From NCBI GenBank assembly GCA_016926925.1, contig JAFGNQ010000290.1, forward strand, positions 1 through 6,900: a stretch of 6,900 nucleotides of DNA, given 5' to 3'. Positions 1-6,900 of the stretch are shown piece by piece. A program made the position numbers and the translations under genes. The notes under the pieces are model-generated. The model was not told the origin of the DNA. It saw nothing but the letters and a program-made list of their open reading frames with translations, and ran no database searches. The DNA is from Candidatus Aminicenantota bacterium. Its GTDB lineage: Bacteria > Acidobacteriota > Aminicenantia > Aminicenantales > Aminicenantaceae. Numbering within the stretch: position 1 is the first letter of the stretch; each line of letters opens with the position of its first letter.

Positions 1-2028
1 ACGGATTTCACTCTCCTTGAACCGCACGGCTTTACCCAACATGGTGCCGATCACAATCTCCTTGGTTCCGTCGGTCAACCGGGCTTCCCACAATTCAGTC
101 TTATTATTTAGGGAAATGGCAATAATGCTCCCTTTCCGGATATTCTTGAAATCGCTCAGCGGCGTTTTTTTGATCCGACCGTCCGAGGCCAGCATCATTA
201 TGTATTGATCCTCAGGAAAATCCTTCACCGCTACGACCGAGCTCACCCATTCGTCGGCTCCGAGATCAACGAGATTATTGATGGATTTTCCGCGGCTGGC
301 AACCCCGACGTCCGGGATCATGAGCGCTTTGAGCCAGAACAGATTTCCCTTGTTCGTGAAGATGAGCATGTAGCTGTGCGTGGAACAGATGAAGAGGTCC
401 TGAACCACATCTTCTGCTTTCATACTGATTCCCCGCCTGCCCTTGCCTCCGCGTATTTGAAACTGGTAGCTGCTCAGTGATGTTCTTTTGATGTAACCCG
501 AAGACGTGAATGTGACGGCGACATCTTCCTCCTTGATCAGGTCCTCGGCTCTGATCTCGGAGATGCTCTCTTCTATAATCTCAGTTCGTCTTTCGTCCTG
601 GTACTGGTTTTTGATCTCTTTCAGCTCATCGACAATAATATCGAGGATCATCTGATCACTGCTTAAGATCTTCCGGAGCCTGGCGATCAGCTTTTTCAAC
701 TCTTCGTACTCTTTGACAATCTTTTCACGTTCCAAACCCGTCAATTTCTGGAGCTGCATCTCAAGAATGGCCTGAGCCTGAATCGTTGTCAGACGGAATT
801 TTTGGATCAATCCCTTCCGGGCTTGTTCCACGGTCCTCGATCCGCGGATGAGAGCGATGATCTCATCCAGATGATCCAAGGCAATGAGTAGCCCCTCGAG
901 AATGTGAGCTCTTTGCTCCGCCTTTTTCAGCTCGAAACGGGTTCGGCGGCGCACAACATCCTGCCGGTGGGATATGAAATACCTCATCATGTCGATCAGG
1001 TTCAAGACTTTCGGCTGCTTGTCAACGATGGCCAGCAGAATGATCCCAAAGGATGTCTGTAGGGCCGTATGTTTGTAGAGATTGTTCAGAACCACCTCGG
1101 GGAACTCGCCCCTTTTGATCTCGATCACAGCCCTCATGCCGTCTCGGTCCGACTCATCCCTGATATCCGCAATCCCCTCTATTTTTTTGTTGTTGACCAG
1201 GCCGGCAATGTTCTCCAGGAGTTTGGCTTTGTTAACAAGATACGGGATTTCGGTGATGACGATACGGTCTCGTTCGTTTTTGGCTCCCCTTTCGATGAGG
1301 GCCTTGGCCCTGAGGTTGATGATGCCTCTGCCTGTCCGGTACGCATCTTTAATCCCGGTCAGATTGAAGACATACCCCCCCGTCGGAAAATCGGGCCCGG
1401 GTATGAACTCCATGATCTTTTCCAGATTGGCCTTGGGATGTTTGATCAAATAGATCATGCCGTCGATCACCTCACCGAGATTGTGAGGAGGGATGTTCGT
1501 CGCCATACCGACGGCGATCCCGGAGCTGCCGTTCACGAGCAGATTGGGGTATTTAGCCGGCAAGACTTCCGGCATCTTCAGACTCTCATCGTAATTCGGG
1601 ACGAAATTGACCGTATCCTTTTCCAGGTCCGCTAGAAGCTCTTGCGTCAGCTTCATCATCCGGACCTCGGTGTACCGCATGGCTGCGGGCGGATCTCCGT
1701 CGATGGAACCGAAATTGCCCTGCCCGTCGACGAGAGGATACCGGAGGCTGAACTCCTGGGCCATGCGAACGATTGTGTCGTAGACAGCTACGTCTCCGTG
1801 GGGGTGATATTTTCCGATGACATCGCCGACAATGCGGGCCGATTTCTTGTAGGGTTTGTTCCAGGTGTTGCCCACATCGTGCATGGCGTAGAGAGTCCTG
1901 CGGTGAACGGGCTTCAATCCATCCTTGATATCGGGAATGGCACGGCCGATGATCACGCTCATGGCGTAATCCAGATAGGACTTCTTCATCTCTTTTTCTA
2001 CGCTGACGACCAATACATTGCTGCCCAT
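1..2028 (-). CDS. gyrA: DNA gyrase subunit A, 3' end outside window
   Basis: GyrA cuts and rejoins DNA in the A2B2 gyrase that introduces ATP-driven negative supercoils. I translated 676 codons without a stop up to the left edge; comparison with E. coli GyrA (875 aa) suggests roughly 130-150 C-terminal residues are missing. Visible in order: an N-terminal segment ending in [10 protein letters not shown] (17-26), the winged-helix region with KYHPHGD (73-79), the catalytic tyrosine Y119 in AAMRYTE, the tower motif [14 protein letters not shown] (170-183), the coiled-coil/tail region with [17 protein letters not shown] (417-433), then the start of the C-terminal pinwheel. A GyrA box QIRGGKG (524-530) marks gyrase rather than topoisomerase IV ParC; its second residue is Ile instead of Arg. 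E. coli Ser83 is Val80 here, while Asp87 is kept as D84. The chosen ATG follows AAAGGAG by 5 bases; an in-frame ATG at 2061 lacks such a site. It lies 42 bases after gyrB, probably as one operon. Confidence 0.97.
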   Translation of the reverse strand, partial: MGSNVLVVSVEKEMKKSYLDYAMSVIIGRAIPDIKDGLKPVHRRTLYAMHDVGNTWNKPYKKSARIVGDVIGKYHPHGDVAVYDTIVRMAQEFSLRYPLVDGQGNFGSIDGDPPAAMRYTEVRMMKLTQELLADLEKDTVNFVPNYDESLKMPEVLPAKYPNLLVNGSSGIAVGMATNIPPHNLGEVIDGMIYLIKHPKANLEKIMEFIPGPDFPTGGYVFNLTGIKDAYRTGRGIINLRAKALIERGAKNERDRIVITEIPYLVNKAKLLENIAGLVNNKKIEGIADIRDESDRDGMRAVIEIKRGEFPEVVLNNLYKHTALQTSFGIILLAIVDKQPKVLNLIDMMRYFISHRQDVVRRRTRFELKKAEQRAHILEGLLIALDHLDEIIALIRGSRTVEQARKGLIQKFRLTTIQAQAILEMQLQKLTGLEREKIVKEYEELKKLIARLRKILSSDQMILDIIVDELKEIKNQYQDERRTEIIEESISEIRAEDLIKEEDVAVTFTSSGYIKRTSLSSYQFQIRGGKGRRGISMKAEDVVQDLFICSTHSYMLIFTNKGNLFWLKALMIPDVGVASRGKSINNLVDLGADEWVSSVVAVKDFPEDQYIMMLASDGRIKKTPLSDFKNIRKGSIIAISLNNKTELWEARLTDGTKEIVIGTMLGKAVRFKESEIR

Positions 2029-2033
2029 CGAAT

Positions 2034-2038
2034 CTCCT
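2034..2038 (-). promoter_or_regulatory. gyrA ribosome binding site
   Basis: On the minus strand AGGAG (within AAAAGGAG) sits 5 bases before the ATG at 2028. It decides the gyrA start against the in-frame ATG at 2061, which would add 11 residues, is preceded directly by an in-frame TAA and has no purine-rich site in front of it. Confidence 0.75.
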
Positions 2039-2070
2039 TTTCCCGAATCAGAAAGAGCCATGACTTAATC

Positions 2071-4520
<2,450 letters not shown>

Positions 4521-4537
4521 ATTTTTTTTTCGTTTTT

Positions 4538-4566
4538 ATTATACTTTATATGGGGAAAATAGTAAA
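4538..4566 (-). promoter_or_regulatory. sigma-70-type promoter for gyrB-gyrA
   Basis: On the minus strand TTTACT (4566-4561) and a perfect TATAAT (4543-4538) are separated by 17 bases. The predicted start is a G near 4531, giving a leader of about 76 bases. Upstream DNA is AT-rich with A/T runs, which may help RNA polymerase binding. A perfect -10 with optimal spacing, just upstream of a housekeeping operon, makes this a strong candidate. Confidence 0.7.
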
Positions 4567-4625
4567 GATAATTCGTTAAAAAAACACAAATATTTTGGCT
4601 GATTCGTAAAGATTTCAACCCACGA

Positions 4626-4642
4626 TCTTACTCAGAGTAAGA
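4626..4642. repeat. perfect 17-bp palindrome, operator-like
   Basis: TCTTACTCAGAGTAAGA is an 8-1-8 perfect inverted repeat around a central A at 4634. It lies about 100 bp upstream of the predicted gyrB transcription start and about 215 bp upstream of the GTPase start. No T-run follows in either direction, so it does not look like a terminator. Size and symmetry fit the binding site of a dimeric regulator, but no regulator can be named from the sequence. Confidence 0.5.
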
Positions 4643-4671
4643 ATTTTGAAAACCCATAATAAAATGCCGTA

Positions 4672-4705
4672 TTCCGGAACAGACAATCTCTTTTACAACA
4701 AGAGA
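4672..4705. repeat. two short inverted repeats
   Basis: TTCCGGAA (4672-4679) is a perfect 8-bp palindrome. Shortly after it, TCTCTT (4687-4692) and AAGAGA (4700-4705) form a 6-bp inverted repeat around the 7-base spacer TTACAAC. Neither is followed by a T-run. Their closeness to the 17-bp palindrome suggests a control region, but sites this short also arise by chance. Confidence 0.3.
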
Positions 4706-4815
4706 CTTACAGCACAACCATCATTTTGAGTAACGTATCCGGCATGTCAATATTCTCACTCACATATATAAATGGGATTACGGAAACCGGAATGCCCGCA
4801 GAGATCGCCGAGGTT

Positions 4816-4844
4816 TTGAAAATGAGAAAATGTTGGATTATAAT
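4816..4844 (+). promoter_or_regulatory. sigma-70-type promoter for the TGS-domain GTPase
   Basis: TTGAAA (4816-4821, five of six consensus bases) and a perfect TATAAT (4839-4844) are separated by exactly 17 bases. Transcription should begin near 4850-4853, only about 11-14 bases before the ATG at 4864. The promoter lies inside the longer reading frame that opens at 4726, which argues for the downstream start. Confidence 0.7.
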
Positions 4845-4852
4845 GATGTTTC

Positions 4853-4856
4853 GGAG
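4853..4856 (+). promoter_or_regulatory. ribosome binding site of the GTPase
   Basis: GGAG is followed by 7 bases and then the ATG at 4864. It selects this start over the in-frame ATG codons at 4843, 4846 and 4744. The site would lie almost at the 5' end of the predicted transcript. Confidence 0.65.
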
Positions 4857-4863
4857 AAAGGTT

Positions 4864-5853
4864 ATGCCGGCGAATTTGCCTCCCCAATACTTTGACACAG
4901 AGAAAAAGTTGAAAACGGCGAAGACCGCCGAGGAAAAAATCTCCATAATGGAGGAATTGCTCTCCATCATCCCCAAACACAAAGGAACCGAAAAACTCCA
5001 GGCTCTCTACAAGACGAAAATCGCCAAACTCAGAGCCCAAAAAGATAAAAAACCGGCGACCGCAAGGCACGGCCCGACATCCCATATCGATAAAGCGGGA
5101 GCGGGCCAATTGGTGCTGGTCGGGCCACCCAACACGGGAAAATCGCAGCTCATTCAAGCCTTGACCAATGCAAATCCGGAAATCGGCGATTACCCTTTCA
5201 CCACCCACGCTCCATCCCCAGCCATGATGCCCTTCGAAAACATCCAAATCCAGCTCATCGACATGCCTCCCATCACACCGGAGTTCTTTGAGCCGTGGCA
5301 AGCCGAATTGATCAAGGGTGCGGATGCCGTTCTGATCGTTCTGGATTTGGACAGCCAGGATACCGAGAGGGACTACCGAATCCTGTGTGACAGGATCAAA
5401 GAAAAGAACATCGAAATTGTGCCTGCAAGTCGGCAGGTGAGTCAGGAAAAATGGTATTTCTGGAAGCGGTCCGTCATCGTTGCCAACAAGGTCGACAGAC
5501 CTGATTCAGAACTGAATCTCCTCTTCTTGAAGGAGAAACTTGACCCCGAGTTCGAAGTGATTACGGTCTCCGCGCTCCACGGAGATGGAGTGGAGGACCT
5601 CAGGCAAAGAATTTTCGCAACCCTCAATGTGGTTCGGGTCTACAGCAAAGAACCGGGAAAAAAGGCCGATACAGGCGATCCCTTCATCTTCCAAAAAGGG
5701 GAAACTCTTATGGATATGGCCAAGGCCGTCCACAAAGACTTTGCGCAAAAATTAAAATTTGCGCGCATTTGGGGAAAAGCTAAATACGAAGGCCAGAAGG
5801 TCAATCAGGACTACCTCCTTCAGGATGAGGACGTCATCGAGCTGCACATCTGA
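4864..5853 (+). CDS. DRG/Obg-like GTPase with C-terminal TGS domain
   Basis: The 329-residue protein is a P-loop GTPase of the TRAFAC class, close to the DRG/Obg group. It should be cytoplasmic; relatives bind ribosomes or RNA, so a translation or ribosome role is inferred, not shown. Residues 1-60 are helical and charged, with IPKHKGTEKLQ (36-46), a motif I recall as a hallmark of this bacterial family. G domain: G1 GPPNTGKS (87-94), G2-like YPFTT (110-114), G3 DMPP (133-136), G4 NKVD (208-211), G5 SAL (236-238). The TGS domain (about 256-329) ends in QDEDVIELHI. In G3 the usual DxxG glycine is a proline. The start at 4864 is chosen from GGAG seven bases upstream, the promoter at 4816-4844 and the family-typical MPANL opening. 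It is divergent from gyrBA and convergent with the receptor gene, so apparently a single-gene unit. I give no symbol because the family has no settled name I can vouch for. Confidence 0.9.
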   Translation: MPANLPPQYFDTEKKLKTAKTAEEKISIMEELLSIIPKHKGTEKLQALYKTKIAKLRAQKDKKPATARHGPTSHIDKAGAGQLVLVGPPNTGKSQLIQALTNANPEIGDYPFTTHAPSPAMMPFENIQIQLIDMPPITPEFFEPWQAELIKGADAVLIVLDLDSQDTERDYRILCDRIKEKNIEIVPASRQVSQEKWYFWKRSVIVANKVDRPDSELNLLFLKEKLDPEFEVITVSALHGDGVEDLRQRIFATLNVVRVYSKEPGKKADTGDPFIFQKGETLMDMAKAVHKDFAQKLKFARIWGKAKYEGQKVNQDYLLQDEDVIELHI

Positions 5854-5883
5854 TCTGTACGGAGAGACGCCAACGCATAACTC

Positions 5884-5910
5884 CCGCCTTTATAAATAAG
5901 CGGAATTTTT
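5884..5910 (+). terminator. likely rho-independent terminator of the GTPase gene
   Basis: About 30 bases after the stop codon, CCGC (5884-5887) can pair with GCGG (5900-5903). Two further A-T pairs form past a bulged C, leaving a loop of about seven bases. AATTTTT follows (5904-5910). The stem is short but GC-rich and the T-run is well placed. Confidence 0.5.
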
Positions 5911-5947
5911 CTCCACGGATTCCGAGAGCAATTTGTCTCAGAAATGG

Positions 5948-6020
5948 AAAAGGGAATCCGGACGGCCTTATCAATGATGGCGATAAGCTATCTTTTTTCG
6001 ATGAGACAGCCCGGACTCCC
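5948..6020 (-). terminator. possible terminator of the receptor gene (large nested stem-loop)
   Basis: On the minus strand, ten bases after the receptor's stop codon, GGGAGTCCGG (6020-6011) can pair over ten positions, one of them G-U, with CCGGATTCCC (5961-5952). TTTT follows at once (5951-5948). The enclosed loop of about 49 bases is unusually long for a terminator, but it contains its own 6-bp hairpin (5967-5987) that would bring the arms together. Confidence 0.4.
5967..5998 (+). terminator. second possible plus-strand terminator hairpin
   Basis: CTTATC (5967-5972) and GATAAG (5982-5987) form a 6-bp stem with a 9-base loop, followed after five bases by TTTTTT (5993-5998). The stem is AT-rich and therefore weak. 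It could act as a backup for the terminator at 5884-5910, or it may only be the inner hairpin of the larger structure at 5948-6020. Confidence 0.3.
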
Positions 6021-6030
6021 AAGCACAATA

Positions 6031-6900
6031 TCAGAATCGCAACATAACCTGGAACTGGATCCAGCGAGGGAACTGCCTGCCATATACCTGCCCGTAAATG
6101 GCACTGCCTTCGCCGTTGGCATAAGAAACGATCTGCTGCGAGTTGAACAGATTGTTGATGTTGACTCTCAAGGCGAAGGCCAATCCCGAGCTCAGCTGGA
6201 AATCTTTCTGAACCGTCAGATCTACATAAGTGTGTGCAGGATACTTTTCCGTGCCCCGTCCGTAAGGAAATGTGGCGTACATTCCATAGGCGGCATGCCA
6301 TCCGTGGATGGACCAGCGGTAGCCGTTGTACCACTGGAAGGCGCTGCTGACAATGAAACCGTAGGGAGCCATCCACGTCCCGAGCAGCTTGACCACATGA
6401 TCGCAGCTGTCCTGGAGAGGGCCGTACCAACCTTCATCTCCATAATCCAAACCTCCGAATCCCGCAGTGAGAGGACCTAACCAGGCCCATTCGGAATCAG
6501 CCGGACCGGAGAAGTGGTCGCCGAAAATGCCGACTGTGTTGTAAGCAGATCCTTGATAATTGTCAAAGGCCTCATAAGCGCCCAATGTCGTGCCTTGTGC
6601 CTTTGACCAGACGTAAGATCCATTGAGGAAAAATTTATCGGCGATCCTGCCCTGAACTTCAAGTTCAAGTCCCAAGTAGCTTCTTCTCTTGGCATCCCAG
6701 TTCTGGAGCACGTAGGTAAGGCCTTCATAATCGAACATGGCCAGGTCTTCGAGCATGTTGGAGTGCTTGGTGTAGACACCTCTGGCTTTTACCGCCCAAT
6801 TGGCGCCCAGGCGGCGGTCGAATTCGGCCACGACTTTGGTCATCCTGTCAGGGTGCGTGCCTTCTGCTATGTCGATGGAATAGCCTCCCTCCAAAAACGA
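6031..6900 (-). CDS. TonB-dependent outer-membrane receptor, C-terminal part (5' end outside window)
   Basis: The frame is open from the right edge to a TGA at 6033-6031 and gives 289 C-terminal residues. Such receptors usually have 700-1100 residues, so the signal peptide, plug domain and first strands lie outside. The visible part has the alternating polar/aromatic pattern of barrel strands, for example FFLNGSYVWSKAQG (90-103) and YVDLTVQKDFQL (225-236). It also has the NNLFNSQQI motif (249-257), common before the last strands, and ends in WIQFQVMLRF. A terminal Phe is the usual recognition signal for the BAM assembly machinery. A loop rich in Gly, Trp, Tyr and Asp (about 125-167) is probably extracellular. 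The protein would import a bulky ligand using TonB-ExbBD energy; the ligand cannot be read from this part. The style recalls the large Acidobacteriota/Aminicenantes receptors, but this is an impression. It is convergent with the GTPase gene. Confidence 0.82.
   Translation of the reverse strand, partial: SFLEGGYSIDIAEGTHPDRMTKVVAEFDRRLGANWAVKARGVYTKHSNMLEDLAMFDYEGLTYVLQNWDAKRRSYLGLELEVQGRIADKFFLNGSYVWSKAQGTTLGAYEAFDNYQGSAYNTVGIFGDHFSGPADSEWAWLGPLTAGFGGLDYGDEGWYGPLQDSCDHVVKLLGTWMAPYGFIVSSAFQWYNGYRWSIHGWHAAYGMYATFPYGRGTEKYPAHTYVDLTVQKDFQLSSGLAFALRVNINNLFNSQQIVSYANGEGSAIYGQVYGRQFPRWIQFQVMLRF

Larger units (their letters stand above)
4567..4815. other. divergent intergenic region between the two promoters
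   Basis: This stretch of about 250 bases between the gyrB and GTPase promoters contains no convincing gene. It holds three inverted repeats, listed separately where they are strong enough. A 21-codon plus-strand frame at 4664-4729 has no ribosome binding site. An open extension of the GTPase frame (ATG at 4744, TTG at 4726) is judged non-coding because the best GTPase promoter lies downstream of it. Confidence 0.6.

Noticed and set aside
2029..2061. In-frame upstream ATG for gyrA at 2061
   Set aside because: It would add 11 residues not expected for GyrA and has no ribosome binding site; the ATG at 2028 has AAAGGAG at the proper distance.
4587..4617. A second possible minus-strand promoter, TTGAAA-17-AAATAT, upstream of the gyrB promoter
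   Set aside because: The -10 matches only three of six consensus bases, and a much better promoter lies closer to gyrB.
4664..4729. A 21-codon plus-strand frame starting at ATG 4664
   Set aside because: It has no ribosome binding site or convincing promoter and nothing recognisable in the peptide; it overlaps the inverted repeats.
4726..4863. Upstream starts of the GTPase (TTG 4726, ATG 4744, ATG 4843 and 4846)
   Set aside because: They lack a good ribosome binding site, the extension has no family resemblance, and the best promoter lies downstream of most of it.
5834..6480. Frames of 178-198 codons on both strands overlapping the receptor gene (plus 5944-6480, minus 5834-6430)
   Set aside because: They overlap the receptor's C-terminal barrel in other frames and the terminator region; neither resembles a known protein.

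Overview
The window is about 50% GC and looks like chromosomal DNA of a Gram-negative bacterium. It carries a gyrB-gyrA operon, a DRG/Obg-like GTPase with a TGS domain, and the end of a TonB-dependent outer-membrane receptor. The receptor implies an outer membrane. The long form of GyrB (with the extra domain in its TOPRIM part), the GTPase family and the style of the receptor's C-terminus fit an Acidobacteriota-like lineage, including Candidatus Aminicenantes. This placement is inference from remembered family features, not a search result.

Layout. Positions 1-2028 (minus) hold the first 676 codons of gyrA, cut by the left edge. Positions 2071-4455 (minus) hold a complete gyrB. The two lie 42 bases apart and read as one operon, gyrB first. 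Positions 4456-4863 are a divergent intergenic region. It has a well-formed promoter for gyrBA (TTTACT-17-TATAAT), a promoter for the GTPase (TTGAAA-17-TATAAT), a perfect 17-bp palindrome and two smaller inverted repeats. It also holds a possible 22-codon leader ORF whose stop overlaps the gyrB start as ATGA. Positions 4864-5853 (plus) encode the GTPase. Positions 5854-6030 separate convergent genes and are rich in inverted repeats that look like terminators for both directions. Positions 6031-6900 (minus) are the C-terminal 289 residues of the receptor, cut by the right edge.

How it works together. GyrB (ATPase, TOPRIM) and GyrA (cleavage-religation, DNA wrapping) form the A2B2 gyrase that introduces negative supercoils. 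The GTPase is probably a ribosome- or RNA-associated factor, by analogy with its relatives. The receptor is an unrelated uptake protein in the envelope. No obligate link between the three units is visible apart from the shared divergent control region.

I see no mobile element, CRISPR array, tRNA or rRNA, and no convincing new multi-gene system. The points worth a second look are small: a valine at the main quinolone-contact position of GyrA, the possible leader ORF of gyrB, the 17-bp palindrome, a divergent G3 motif in the GTPase, and the nested, competing hairpins between the convergent genes.
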